From Pseudobdellovibrionaceae bacterium (GTDB lineage Bacteria; Bdellovibrionota; Bdellovibrionia; Bdellovibrionales; Bdellovibrionaceae), in the NCBI GenBank assembly GCA_013359135.1, contig JABWCN010000027.1:1-60001 (forward strand): a DNA stretch of 60,001 nt. Direction: 5' to 3'. Shown piece by piece: positions 1 to 10,700 of the stretch. Below the pieces are notes generated by a model, which saw nothing but the letters and a program-made list of their open reading frames with translations, did not search any database and was not told the origin of the DNA. A program made the position numbers and the translations under genes. The first letter of the stretch is position 1. Each line of letters opens with the position of its first letter.

Positions 1-1215
1 TCATACAATAAAGAATCAAAAGAACTAGTTCAAATTATTTCAGAGTTATCTAAGGCTCGTTCGCTGCAAACCATTATGGACATTGTCAAAGAACGTTCTC
101 GGAGATTAGTCAATTCAGATGGTGTTACTTTTATTTTAAAAGAAGGGAATTCTTGTTACTATGCTGATGAAAATGCTATCAGTTCTTTATGGAAAGGTAA
201 AAAATTTCCTATGCAGTTCTGTATAAGTGGTTGGTCTATGATTCATAAAAAATCGGTTGTAATCCCTGATATATACCAAGATAGCCGTATCCCAATTGAA
301 GCTTACAAGCCAACCTTTGTAAAAAGCTTAGCAATGATCCCTATCAGAATTTCAGATCCTGTTGGCGCCATAGGACATTACTGGGCTAAACCTTATACAG
401 CAAGTGAGCAAGATTTAGAACTTCTACAAGCTCTGACAGAAACAGTTTCTGTAGCTATTGAAAATGTAAATTTATACAATTCACAACAGAACCAAATTGC
501 AGAGCTAAGATCACTTAACAAATCAAAAGATGAATTTTTGATGGTTTTATCCCATGAACTTCGAACACCCTTAAATTCTATTTTAGGTTGGTCAAAGCTA
601 TTAAAATCCAATTCTAACTATTCAGACAGTGACTTACTCATAGGGATTGATTCGATTGAAAGAAATGCTAGATCACAGTCAAGTTTGATTAATGATTTAC
701 TAGATACTTCATTGATCATCACCGGAAAATTTTCATTGAACAAAGAAGAAATAAATTTGATGGATAGCTTAAACTCCTCAATTAAGTCTATAAAAGTTTT
801 AGCAGAAGAAAAGAAGCTTAATTTTTCCTTAAGTACTTTTGCTAATATTGTAGAAGTTTTTGCCGATCCAAAGCGTCTCGAACAGGTTTTTGATAATATT
901 TTAAGTAATGCTATCAAGTTTTCTCAAGATTATGGAAAAATTCAAATTCGAATTGACAGAGAACAAAGTTTTATCCGAATTCAATTTATAGATGAAGGCA
1001 TTGGGATTGAAGCTGATTTCCTACCTTTTCTCTTTGATCGTTTTCAACAAGCTGATAGTTCCACCACAAGACATTCTGGTGGTTTAGGTTTAGGTCTTTC
1101 CATTGTAAAATATATAGTAGAAGCCCATGGTGGACAGATTAAAGCTGAAAGTCTTGGCCTGAAGAAAGGTTCTACCTTTACTGTATATATTCCAGAAATT
1201 CTTGTAGGATCATAG
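1..1215 (+). CDS. GAF-domain sensor histidine kinase, 5' end cut off by the window
   Basis: The frame is open from base 1, so the true start lies upstream; the first ATG inside is at 76. From that Met, residues 1-130 look like a GAF sensor domain. A HisKA segment follows with the phospho-accepting His in S-H-E-L-R-T-P (about residue 160). The HATPase domain has an N-box (DNILSNAIKF), the G1 motif DEGIGI and the G2 motif GGLGLGLS (about residue 335). It ends soon after the ATPase domain, with no receiver. Family knowledge: it would autophosphorylate on His and pass the phosphate to a response regulator. No partner regulator is adjacent on the right, so its target is unknown. No membrane segment is visible in the part shown. 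Confidence 0.93.
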   Translation, partial: SYNKESKELVQIISELSKARSLQTIMDIVKERSRRLVNSDGVTFILKEGNSCYYADENAISSLWKGKKFPMQFCISGWSMIHKKSVVIPDIYQDSRIPIEAYKPTFVKSLAMIPIRISDPVGAIGHYWAKPYTASEQDLELLQALTETVSVAIENVNLYNSQQNQIAELRSLNKSKDEFLMVLSHELRTPLNSILGWSKLLKSNSNYSDSDLLIGIDSIERNARSQSSLINDLLDTSLIITGKFSLNKEEINLMDSLNSSIKSIKVLAEEKKLNFSLSTFANIVEVFADPKRLEQVFDNILSNAIKFSQDYGKIQIRIDREQSFIRIQFIDEGIGIEADFLPFLFDRFQQADSSTTRHSGGLGLGLSIVKYIVEAHGGQIKAESLGLKKGSTFTVYIPEILVGS

Positions 1216-1331
1216 TCATTTTTTTATTTCCAAAAAATTTAATGTGGAATAAGAAAATATTGATCAATGGCTAAAAGCACATTTAAATAAATTCTTTATA
1301 CTCAAGCACTTCACAGTTGGGTAGAACAATT

Positions 1332-2591
1332 TTACTTGAATAATAAAACTCTGTTGTTCATCTGATCAGCTATAGCCAAGTGACAAAATCCATAAGTAAC
1401 AAAGGTTGGCCGATTAAGAGACTTATCTGTTGGAGTTGAGCCAGAGTTTGCTGAGTTAGTTGTGAAATTTGGCTGACCGATAACATAGTCTGCCATAGAG
1501 TTATCAGTAGTTGGAATAGAATTAAAAACAAGAACTCTGTGGTTTTCAGTATCAGCGATATACAGTCGCCCAGCATAATCTACGGCTACAGAATGGGGTC
1601 CAAATAAAGTGTTCCTATTAACGCTACCACCTTGATTTGCTAAACTGGAAACCTTATCTACCTGTCCAATAACTACATCTGCTGGGGCATTTGGAGTCGT
1701 TGGAATCGAATTAAAAATTAATACACGGTTGTTATATCTATCAGCAACAATCAATTTCCCATTAAAAGAAATTGCATGAGCTGGCTCATCAAAACCATCT
1801 GCAGTGCTTCTCTGCATGTTAGAGTTAAAATCGGGTTGACCAATTACATTACTAGCTGCTTGAAAACTAGCAGTTATAGGTAAATCAAATATTAGAACTC
1901 TATGATTTGACCATGTATCAGCAACAAATAATTTATTGTCAGCTACAGAAATAGCACCATACCCAGAGTCTAAACTGCTATTTCCTAAGGCGTTAGTATT
2001 AGTGTTAAATGAACTCTGTCCCAGAACATAATCAGGGTTAACTGAAGTATTTGCGGGCAAGGAGTTCCAAACAAGAACTCGGTTATTTATCATGTCTGCC
2101 ATAAAAAATTGCGTTCCATTCCAAACAACATTTCTACCTGTCCACAAAGATAATCCCGAAACTCCACCAGTATTTGCTGTTGTGGTATAAAAATCTGGTT
2201 GCCCAAAAACACGATCAGCTGATGCATTATTTACCTCTGGAACTTTATCAAAAATTAAATAACGATGATTAAAGAACTCACCAACATAAACTTGACCATT
2301 GCTAAGAATTGAAACTCCGTCTGGGCCACTTATCGTGTTTGCGCCCGCTGCTCCACCTTGATTTGCTAGATTGTTTATAAAATCAACTTGTCCGATGACA
2401 ATTGATGCCGCTAGATTATTAACTGGTAAAAAGGAATCTGTGCATGTCTTCTCTATAGGAGCTGATGGTTGTGAACTATCTGCTGGATTCTCGACTATGG
2501 TTTTACTATTGGAGTCCTTTGAATCTGTTATGGAAGCATTCAAATAACATCCTGAATTAAAGAGTAATAGTAAAATCGTAAAAAACTTCAT
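1332..2591 (-). CDS. NHL-repeat lipoprotein (predicted beta-propeller)
   Basis: 419 aa. The N-terminus is a hydrophobic signal ending in F-N-S-G-C, an imperfect lipobox, followed by a Ser/Thr/Pro-rich linker to about residue 60. The rest is a series of about 55-residue units with the core N-H-R-V-L-I-F-N-S-I-P and D-Y-V-I-G-Q, typical of NHL blades. The ATG at 2591 has an AAGGAT-type ribosome site and lies 15 bp after the stop of the upstream giant lipoprotein, so the two are probably co-transcribed. Its propeller resembles the C-terminal half of that neighbour. The likely place is the cell envelope or surface; ligand and function are not deducible. Confidence 0.88.
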   Translation of the reverse strand: MKFFTILLLLFNSGCYLNASITDSKDSNSKTIVENPADSSQPSAPIEKTCTDSFLPVNNLAASIVIGQVDFINNLANQGGAAGANTISGPDGVSILSNGQVYVGEFFNHRYLIFDKVPEVNNASADRVFGQPDFYTTTANTGGVSGLSLWTGRNVVWNGTQFFMADMINNRVLVWNSLPANTSVNPDYVLGQSSFNTNTNALGNSSLDSGYGAISVADNKLFVADTWSNHRVLIFDLPITASFQAASNVIGQPDFNSNMQRSTADGFDEPAHAISFNGKLIVADRYNNRVLIFNSIPTTPNAPADVVIGQVDKVSSLANQGGSVNRNTLFGPHSVAVDYAGRLYIADTENHRVLVFNSIPTTDNSMADYVIGQPNFTTNSANSGSTPTDKSLNRPTFVTYGFCHLAIADQMNNRVLLFK

Positions 2592-2606
2592 GGTTCATCC
2601 TTAATT

Positions 2607-5600
2607 TTACGGATTCAGAATATATTGAAAAATTTGACCTTTATAGTTACTAATCAATAATGTGTTAGCATCCTTCCACGTCATTTGATTTGCTCCATAA
2701 GTAAAACTTCCCATGGTTGATGTATAAGGGTACAAATTCGTTGAATTATTACACCAAGCTTTTCCACTACTTACATCCATACAATAAAGTCCACCGTTGG
2801 TATCCAAAAGAAAAATCTGGCTTAAATCTTCTTTTAAAATAAAGTTTCTAATTGCACTAGTAGCAACCATTGTGGGTATTGTTGTCAGAGTGCTTGAAGC
2901 TGGATTTGTAGGATTAGTAATATAACGAATATAACGATCTCCACTGCTTAAGAAATATAACCTATCCTGAGATGCCACGTACTGAATTGAACATGCTGCT
3001 GAGTTAATACAGCCATAGTATAGTGCGGCTGCTTGAACTCCTCCAGCAACAGTCACATCAGCAGACATGGCTGAAGACTGTGAGTATAAAAATGATCCAC
3101 CCATGACTTTAGTATTCAGGGCATTAGTAAAATCTAAGAATCGAATTTGAGGATTTGGAATATAACTTGGGCTTTGGAAATACCCACCAATTAAAAAAGC
3201 ACCGTCTGCACCTTTTAAAGCTAAATTTTGGTAACCACCATAAACATACAAGCTCGAAGTTGCTGGTGCGCCACCACTTTCCCACCATGCACTTGAAGCA
3301 TTAGCCTTAACCACGATTTGATTCGAAGAATTGACTTGTACAAGCTGGTTACTTGCTCTCATCCAAGGCAATCCGTTACTATCAAATGCCAGGGCTTTTC
3401 CATTTCCTCCAGCGTACGGAATTCCCATACTGATCAACGAACTAATTGTCGTTCCAGTTGGTGCAGCATAGCTGTTACCTTGCTGATTTCCCCATAATGT
3501 TCTGTAAATAGAATCAGATTCATTAATACGACCAAAAACCATGGAGGGAGAAACTAAATATAAGCCAGCTGGAAAAGCTGTTGTATTTGATTCCGTTGAT
3601 TTTTTATAATAAACTCCACCTATCAAACCACGGATTAAACCTTTTTCTAACCCATCACCATAGAAAGGGAAAGAACCAAAAATAGTGCGCACTTGTGAAT
3701 TTGAGTCAACGTAACGAATTCTGAACCCGTTAGGAGCATTGTTTCTGATTCCATCAGTAAAATAAATTTCACCATTTGAATCAAAGGTTATTCCACTATC
3801 AACATAAACACAACTCGAGGTAACATCCACACCATCTTGAACACAACTCCCTGTAGCCCCGGTAGAAGATACCACAGTCACCAATGTCTCTCCACCATTA
3901 CTACTGGAATTTACTGGCGTAAAATATCCCAAACTGCCACCCGTAACAGAACGATAAATTCTATTATTTTTACGATTATATGAAATAACTGCCATTCCAG
4001 AGTTAGCACCAATATTCGCAGAATAAACAACTCCATTAACAATTTTTACAGGGTTAATTCCGTAGCCTGCAAAATAAATTAGATTAGGGTTAACAGCCGC
4101 AATCATCGAAAGTTGAGAATAGTTATTAACTCCGAACAATGGCTGAGACAAAGCAGATTGCCCATAGGTCATTGTTCCAGTAGTGCAATTACCTGCTAAT
4201 GCTGTCACTGATCCAAAAGTTCCATCACTATTCAATGTAGACATCATGAGTTTTTTAGCAGTTAAGTATGTTGGTGCCGCTGTATTACAATCTGTAATAA
4301 AATAAAAATTTCCGCTTGCATCTAACTCCATGGCTGCTGGTGAAATATAAACAGTTGTTGCCGTGGCTGAAGTTGAGTTATCCGTTCCTCCGCCTGCAAA
4401 AAATTGGACTTGCTTAGTATCCAAATTAATCTTGTATATTTTTGCACCACCACTAAATGAATTCGAATAATACATTATACCATTACTATCTATTAACATT
4501 CCAGCTGAACCAGCAACGGCCACGCGTGAAGTTGATGACAATGTTCCGTTATCAGGAAGATTTAAAGTTCCATTAGGTATAAATGTAGTGACTTTACCAG
4601 TTTGAATATCTAGCTTTCTAATACCAGTACCATGATCTAAAACGTATAAATCGTTTGTCTTCGGATTAATAGCAATGGCTTTTCCTCCACTCGATGCTCC
4701 ATCGCTATACAATGAGGCAGACATACCACTGCCATTATCTCCTTTATCAGTGCTTCCAGCAAACACGCTCCAGCTTCCAGTGTTTTGGGGTTGAGACATG
4801 ACAGCAACACTGCTGTTACCAGCAATATCTCGAGCAACGACTTTGATAATAAAATAACCAGTAGTTGGAGCTGTAAAGGACCCATAAGTGCCACTTGCAG
4901 AAGTCGGATTGTTGGATAAACTTCCTAGCCATGTAACATTGCTCAAAACAGAAGAGTCAGCTTTAGAAACAATATCATACCAAGTGGTTCCATTAGTAGA
5001 ATAAGATAAAGAAATGGGATTGTTATCAAGTCCAACTAATGAATTGGCTGACCAAGTTACAGTGACTGCTTGATTTAAAGAATAAGTATTAGTTGAATTC
5101 ACAGTATTATAAACATTTATAGATGTTACCTGAGGAGGACTACTCGCCTGCCTGATGATAGAACTATAGTTGACATTATTTGTTCCCGTAGTTGGTGACA
5201 TTGATGTGATATTTCCGACAGAATCTTTACCCCAAACACAGATTTTTTTAACTCCATCTACAGGAGAAATAGTGAAAGAAAAATTTTGTGTTGAAGAAGT
5301 CCAACTTAACCAGCCAGCATCAACAAATTCCGACTGACAATCATTGGTTCCTGTTGCTGCAGCTGCCAACTTTACATATAAATAACTAGCACTTAAAGCA
5401 TCACTAAGATTTACTTGGACATTAACAACTGAAGCTCCAGCATAAGCAGCTCCGTTATTAATAATAACACTAGATAAAACTGGAGGCGTACTGTCGATAA
5501 CAAATAAGTTTGAACTTGCTGTAGCCGTATTTCCAGCGGCATCCGTCAATGAAACTCTAACGGCTGCTGAGGAGGTATCTACTAATCCCAAAGAAACCGA

Positions 5601-8600
5601 ACTCAAAGTATAATTTTGTGAAGAATTACTTCCTGAGTTTGCACTGACACTACCCACTGACTGCCAAGTAGAACCATTGGTTGTAAGTTGCACACTAAAA
5701 GTAGAACCACTTGCGACATTAGCTTCAGTTAGAATCCATGAAATAGATAAATTATTACTGCCTCCTCTTTGGGAGTTTATTGAATTTATTGATATTGATG
5801 GGGCTATTGAATCTTTGATTAATACTCTACTTACGACTGTTGAAATATTTCCAGCAGTATCTAATTGAGATGCGTTAATTGTAAATTGCCCATCAGTTAA
5901 TGATGCCACATCTATAAATGTTGACCAAGTTCCTGAGGAGCATTGTAAACTTCTAGTCACTGCACCAGTAAGTTGAACAACAGTATCACTTTCAGTACAA
6001 GTCCCAGCTAAATTATAATTTCCTAACTGAGTAACAGGAATGACATATCCATTACTTGCTGGGGAACTAATTGAAACAACTGGCGCAACCAGATCAATTG
6101 TCCAGCTCTCTGAACTAGGGGCTGAACTGTTTCCAGCGGAATCTATAGCTTTAATATTGAAAGTATGTGCTCCTGTTGTTAATGCAGAGTAAGTACTTGG
6201 GCTTGTGCAGACAGAATAAGCTCCACCATCAATTGAACACATATACTGCGCAACTGATCCTCCACCGCTATCTGTTGCTAAAAATGAAAAACTAGCAGTC
6301 GTTGAATTAACAAAACTGTTTGGTCTTGATGTTACATTCAAAGTTGGTGGTGTCTGATCTATTGTCCAAGAATAAATTAAACTCGTACTTACATTTCCCG
6401 CATTGTCTGTTGCAATGACTGCCAACTGATGGCTACCTGGAGTTAATGAACCATATGATTTAGGTGATGTACAAGTCTGAAAAGCTTGTCCATCAAGAGA
6501 ACACATGGAATTTGCAATGTTATTTAAATTGTTATCGCTTAACGAAAAAACAAAATTTGCACTGGAAGAATTATCTAATAAATTAGGTGCACTCACCAAA
6601 GTCACTACAGGAGGAACCAAGTCTACCTTCCAACTGTAACTGTATATAGCACTTGTGTTGCCGGCAGTATCAGTTGCTTTAATATAAAAGTTATGAATCC
6701 CGTCTGTTAAATTGACTATTGAGTGTGGACTGGAACAATTAGAGTATGCAGAACTGTCAATCTTGCACTGATAACTTGCTATACTACCTCCGCCTGTATC
6801 AGTCGCTTCAAAAATAAACGCTGCAGAGCTATTTCGAGTCATTGCATCTGGAAAAGAATTCACGGCTAAAGTTGGTGGTGCTAAGTCAATAGTCCAATGG
6901 TAGTCAACATTAGAACTACGATTTGTATTATTATCGATTGAACGAACAGAAAATACATGAACTCCTGATGTAAGCGACGAATAACTTATTGGGGAACTGC
7001 AATTTGTCCAACTAGCTCCATCTATGCGGCATTCATAACCAATAACACTTCCTCCAGGAGGAGGGTTTGCAATAAATTCAAATGTCGCTACTGTTTGATT
7101 AGTAACTAAATTTGGTGCCAAATTTATTGATGCTAATGGTGTAGTTAAATCCACGCTCCAATTATAAACTACAGCTTGTCCAATATTACCAGCTGTATCT
7201 ATAGATCTTACTTGAAATGAATGATTACCTGAACTTAAACTAGAATAAGTAATTGGACTAGAACAAGCAGAAAAGCTAGCACCATTATATTTACATTCAA
7301 AATGATCTACAACTCCACCACCAGTATCCATCCCGTTAAAACCAAAAGTTGCTTGAGTTGAATTTGATACACTTAGTGGTTGTAAAGTTAGGTTAACTGT
7401 TGGAGCTGTGGTATCAACAGTCCAAGTATAATTCGCCAGAGATGAAATATTACCTGCAATATCCGATGATTTAATTGTAATATGATGCAATCCTGGGGAC
7501 ACACTCCTAACTACTGGTGTTGAACAAACTTGAAATGTCTCTGAATCCCAACTACAAAAGCTTTGACCAACCCCAGAGCCAGTACTATCTAAAGCTGAAA
7601 ATGCGAAACTAGCTAATAGCTCATTAGTAACTATTGAAGGACTAGAGGTAATTGTGAGTACTGGTGGTTGTGTATCTACTCTCCATGACTTGCTAACAAC
7701 AGCTGAGGCGTTTCCAGCAAGATCTACTGCTTTGACCTCAAAATTGTGTATCCCATCAGCAAGATTACTTAGAACTCTAGGACTACTACAAGTTGAATAT
7801 ACAGAATTGTCTATCTGGCATTCAAAATGGCTAATTCCTGAAGCTGAATCGCTTGCGGAAAAAGAAAATGTCATAGCTGTGAGATTAGTGTTTGCAGAAG
7901 GCACATTATTAACTGTTAATGTTGGAGCAATAGTATCAATATTAACATCTAAAACTGATGGCTGGGAAGACACTGTGCCAGAGGCATCTTTTGCCCAAAG
8001 ATATAAAGTCTTATTCCCCTCTCCAGAAGTTTGAAAATTATAACTCAAACTTTGAGAAATGTTTTGAAAGCAAGATAAATTAAAATATGAATTTGGGGGT
8101 GGTTCAGTTGAATGAGTTTCACTCAATGCTAAGTAAGAAAATGACTTACAATTTTCTAACTGACTACCTGTCTGGATAGCTAAAATTATACTTCTAGAAT
8201 TAATAAACCCTGATGCTCCAATTGATGGACTTTGAAGAGTAAATATTGGTGCTTTGGGGAGCACATTGTTATCTACCTCAACCGTCCATGAAAGTGTTTT
8301 TGTTAAACTGTCGTCTTTAAATGTATTGCCGTTTTTTTCACCAATTTTAACTGAAAGAATATGTTTTCCTTGTTGATTTGCACCAGGTATAAAACTGACA
8401 TATTCCAAACTTCCAATAACTTGAGAATCCCATTTCCATTCATAGAGCACAGAATAGTTTTTATTAAAATGATTAGTCTTAACAGAGAAAGTTGAGCTAA
8501 CTAACTCAGACAAAACGTTAGGAATCGTTTCAGAAATAATTTCAGGAGTAGCTTGAGATAAAATGTTAGGCTCAGCCCCAAAAATCTCTGAAAATTTTAT

Positions 8601-9182
8601 AGCTAAATTTTGATTTAAGGATAAGGCTTCATAAGCCCCCTCTAAAGTTTTGGCATCTTTCAAGCTAGTTAATAAAACATCTATTTGGTTAGGATTCGAT
8701 TGTAGTACGCTAGCAAACTTAACCCTTAAAGAAGTGTTCATTAAATATCCAACTATTGTAGAACCAGGTGAAATATTTTGTTCCTTTGCACTAGTGACAG
8801 GTCGAGAGTAGACTTCGGAATTACATCCTTTCAACTGAATCACTAATGGGTCTTTAGATATTTTCCCTATAAACTGAATATTTTTATTTTTTAGATTGAA
8901 ACTGTAGGTGTAATCCATACCTAAGGACACGACATCTAATTCCGGTTCAATGCGATTCCCATCCTCATCTAACTTATACAAATAAACCTTAGGTTCACTA
9001 CAGGAAAGTATTTTATTTTTTTCACTACTAGATGAATATCCAGTAGTGAAAAAACTTACTGTTCCTTGAATTGTGCCTGAAGAAACTTGAGGAATATTCA
9101 GAGAGTTCTGGATACAACCAGAGACAAACAAAAAACAATTAACTAATAATAATAATTTAAAGTGTTTCTTGGATTTTATCAT
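2607..9182 (-). CDS. Giant surface lipoprotein with tandem Ig-like domains and a C-terminal NHL propeller
   Basis: 2191 aa. The N-terminal signal ends in L-F-V-S-G-C (lipobox). After a unique region to about residue 310 come Ig-like domains. Seven of them (about residues 415-1030) are close copies of some 88 residues, with two Cys about 8-9 residues apart and a D-x-A-G-N turn; two or three more diverged domains follow. The C-terminal 700 residues contain NHL-like motifs (D-S-N-G, G-I-Y-Y-T-D type blades) with further paired Cys. The architecture fits a long surface-exposed stalk holding a beta-propeller, such as an adhesin or sensor, but no ligand motif is recognised. It is the first gene of a two-gene unit with the smaller NHL lipoprotein. 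Confidence 0.88.
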   Translation of the reverse strand: MIKSKKHFKLLLLVNCFLFVSGCIQNSLNIPQVSSGTIQGTVSFFTTGYSSSSEKNKILSCSEPKVYLYKLDEDGNRIEPELDVVSLGMDYTYSFNLKNKNIQFIGKISKDPLVIQLKGCNSEVYSRPVTSAKEQNISPGSTIVGYLMNTSLRVKFASVLQSNPNQIDVLLTSLKDAKTLEGAYEALSLNQNLAIKFSEIFGAEPNILSQATPEIISETIPNVLSELVSSTFSVKTNHFNKNYSVLYEWKWDSQVIGSLEYVSFIPGANQQGKHILSVKIGEKNGNTFKDDSLTKTLSWTVEVDNNVLPKAPIFTLQSPSIGASGFINSRSIILAIQTGSQLENCKSFSYLALSETHSTEPPPNSYFNLSCFQNISQSLSYNFQTSGEGNKTLYLWAKDASGTVSSQPSVLDVNIDTIAPTLTVNNVPSANTNLTAMTFSFSASDSASGISHFECQIDNSVYSTCSSPRVLSNLADGIHNFEVKAVDLAGNASAVVSKSWRVDTQPPVLTITSSPSIVTNELLASFAFSALDSTGSGVGQSFCSWDSETFQVCSTPVVRSVSPGLHHITIKSSDIAGNISSLANYTWTVDTTAPTVNLTLQPLSVSNSTQATFGFNGMDTGGGVVDHFECKYNGASFSACSSPITYSSLSSGNHSFQVRSIDTAGNIGQAVVYNWSVDLTTPLASINLAPNLVTNQTVATFEFIANPPPGGSVIGYECRIDGASWTNCSSPISYSSLTSGVHVFSVRSIDNNTNRSSNVDYHWTIDLAPPTLAVNSFPDAMTRNSSAAFIFEATDTGGGSIASYQCKIDSSAYSNCSSPHSIVNLTDGIHNFYIKATDTAGNTSAIYSYSWKVDLVPPVVTLVSAPNLLDNSSSANFVFSLSDNNLNNIANSMCSLDGQAFQTCTSPKSYGSLTPGSHQLAVIATDNAGNVSTSLIYSWTIDQTPPTLNVTSRPNSFVNSTTASFSFLATDSGGGSVAQYMCSIDGGAYSVCTSPSTYSALTTGAHTFNIKAIDSAGNSSAPSSESWTIDLVAPVVSISSPASNGYVIPVTQLGNYNLAGTCTESDTVVQLTGAVTRSLQCSSGTWSTFIDVASLTDGQFTINASQLDTAGNISTVVSRVLIKDSIAPSISINSINSQRGGSNNLSISWILTEANVASGSTFSVQLTTNGSTWQSVGSVSANSGSNSSQNYTLSSVSLGLVDTSSAAVRVSLTDAAGNTATASSNLFVIDSTPPVLSSVIINNGAAYAGASVVNVQVNLSDALSASYLYVKLAAAATGTNDCQSEFVDAGWLSWTSSTQNFSFTISPVDGVKKICVWGKDSVGNITSMSPTTGTNNVNYSSIIRQASSPPQVTSINVYNTVNSTNTYSLNQAVTVTWSANSLVGLDNNPISLSYSTNGTTWYDIVSKADSSVLSNVTWLGSLSNNPTSASGTYGSFTAPTTGYFIIKVVARDIAGNSSVAVMSQPQNTGSWSVFAGSTDKGDNGSGMSASLYSDGASSGGKAIAINPKTNDLYVLDHGTGIRKLDIQTGKVTTFIPNGTLNLPDNGTLSSTSRVAVAGSAGMLIDSNGIMYYSNSFSGGAKIYKINLDTKQVQFFAGGGTDNSTSATATTVYISPAAMELDASGNFYFITDCNTAAPTYLTAKKLMMSTLNSDGTFGSVTALAGNCTTGTMTYGQSALSQPLFGVNNYSQLSMIAAVNPNLIYFAGYGINPVKIVNGVVYSANIGANSGMAVISYNRKNNRIYRSVTGGSLGYFTPVNSSSNGGETLVTVVSSTGATGSCVQDGVDVTSSCVYVDSGITFDSNGEIYFTDGIRNNAPNGFRIRYVDSNSQVRTIFGSFPFYGDGLEKGLIRGLIGGVYYKKSTESNTTAFPAGLYLVSPSMVFGRINESDSIYRTLWGNQQGNSYAAPTGTTISSLISMGIPYAGGNGKALAFDSNGLPWMRASNQLVQVNSSNQIVVKANASSAWWESGGAPATSSLYVYGGYQNLALKGADGAFLIGGYFQSPSYIPNPQIRFLDFTNALNTKVMGGSFLYSQSSAMSADVTVAGGVQAAALYYGCINSAACSIQYVASQDRLYFLSSGDRYIRYITNPTNPASSTLTTIPTMVATSAIRNFILKEDLSQIFLLDTNGGLYCMDVSSGKAWCNNSTNLYPYTSTMGSFTYGANQMTWKDANTLLISNYKGQIFQYILNP
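6090..7940 (-). repeat. Seven tandem about 264-bp repeats encoding Ig-like domains
   Basis: Within the giant lipoprotein the translated sequence repeats about every 88 codons with the pattern C-x(8-9)-C-S/T-S/T-P, then G-x-H-x-F, D-x-A-G-N and W-x-V/I-D. DNA copies are diverged, so this is an old expansion rather than recent slippage, but recombination could still change copy number. Confidence 0.8.
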
Positions 9183-9402
9183 CTACGGTCTATTCGGCTT
9201 AATTATAAAAAAGCATTAAGATTTTCTCAAAAAAGTACACAAAAATTTAAATAAAATTGAAAATCAAATTTACGTATCTTTATAAGACAAAAGTCTACTT
9301 TGTTATTGAAAGTGACAAAATTTGTCAAGTCTGTTCAGAATTTCTGTAATATATATTTATTCTCTATTTAAAACTAAAATGAGAAGCAGATTACTAAATA
9401 CT

Positions 9403-10503
9403 ATGTCTAAAAAAATTAAACTCTTCATTCTAATTTTAGCTTTTACTTCATGTTCAAAGAAGAATGTAGATACAAACTCTGAAGAAATCACTGCCATTCC
9501 TGTTACTGTTGAATCTCAAAAAGAAAATCCTTTGGTTGAACCAGATAAAAATGGATATCAGAAATTGGATATAGCGCCAATTCATAATAATTCTAATTCA
9601 ACCTCAAAAGAAAAAAAAATTGCTGTATTTGCAGTTCCTAAACTCAAAGAATCTGCGCAACCCAACACTGAAGAAAGTATTATACCAATCGTTAGTAATG
9701 AAAAGACAACTTTACATATTAACGAAGAAAATTCCAATAAAGACTTGCAACCTACCCCCACTGTTCAAGAGCTTAAAGCTGTCGCAGGTATAACTCCTTG
9801 TGAAAATGACACCTTGTTTTCAATACACTTTTTTGGTGGCTTTAATTATTTTCTTTTTAATCAAACTGCGAATATAGAGACAGAGAATGGAAACTTTAGT
9901 CAGCAAACACTTTCTCAGGTTGGTTTTGCCATTGATTTAAATGTCAATAACAAGACCAATATCGAATTTACACATCGACAAATTCAGGCAAGCATTCCTA
10001 CTCAAGGCGAAACTAGTCTTGACCAAAACTCAACCAAAAGAACTGTAACCACGTTTGATATAAGTTACTTACTAAAAAAAATGATATATTCAAGCTACTC
10101 AGTTATTGTTGGATTGAAAAATGCTTTGATCCCAGCGCTATCAACTGACATCAATAACTCGATAGTGAATGTTTACTCTCACGAATTGTCGTCAATAAGT
10201 ATTGGAATGAAATACAATTATCAACTAAAAAGTGATTCAGAAATCTTTGCAAAAGCTCAAGTTTTGAAATTAATTGAAGGCAAATCACAAAACAAATTAT
10301 TATTAAATATTAGTGATACATCCCAATTTGGTATATCATTTGGTGTAAATAGAAAGATTACAAAAAACACTGCCGTGGGCTTTGAAATAGAACACAATCA
10401 AAGTCAATTCCCTTATAGTTACACTAGGAACGGAATTGATTCTAAAGGCAGATTTAACTTGCAAGATACATCAGTACTATTAAAAATTGGTTTTAATTTT
10501 TAG
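9403..10503 (+). CDS. Putative beta-barrel-like lipoprotein, unknown function
   Basis: The open frame begins at 9322, but the Met at 9403 starts a normal signal (Lys-rich, hydrophobic, then A-F-T-S-C) and is preferred; the ribosome site is weak. Residues 25-130 are a low-complexity Lys/Glu/Thr/Pro linker. From about residue 135 the sequence has alternating polar/hydrophobic strands and ends in a terminal Phe (K-I-G-F-N-F), a typical outer-membrane barrel signature. The lipobox has an unusual Phe at -3, so a plain Sec signal is possible. The gene diverges from the giant lipoprotein across about 220 bp that should hold both promoters. No family recognised. Confidence 0.7.
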   Translation: MSKKIKLFILILAFTSCSKKNVDTNSEEITAIPVTVESQKENPLVEPDKNGYQKLDIAPIHNNSNSTSKEKKIAVFAVPKLKESAQPNTEESIIPIVSNEKTTLHINEENSNKDLQPTPTVQELKAVAGITPCENDTLFSIHFFGGFNYFLFNQTANIETENGNFSQQTLSQVGFAIDLNVNNKTNIEFTHRQIQASIPTQGETSLDQNSTKRTVTTFDISYLLKKMIYSSYSVIVGLKNALIPALSTDINNSIVNVYSHELSSISIGMKYNYQLKSDSEIFAKAQVLKLIEGKSQNKLLLNISDTSQFGISFGVNRKITKNTAVGFEIEHNQSQFPYSYTRNGIDSKGRFNLQDTSVLLKIGFNF

Positions 10504-10700
10504 GTAAATATAGAAAGTATTTTATTCTTCATAAATAAATCAAAAAGTCTCAATGTCTATTAATTTGACGGTGACTGGCGACGGCTCAGATTGAGATTGT
10601 TTAGACATTCCTTTGGACTCTATTCAAATTTAAATAGATTCTAGCATGGAATAAATACTGCTTAGTTTAGTAAGGTATTTAGATTTCGGAGATTAAAAAA

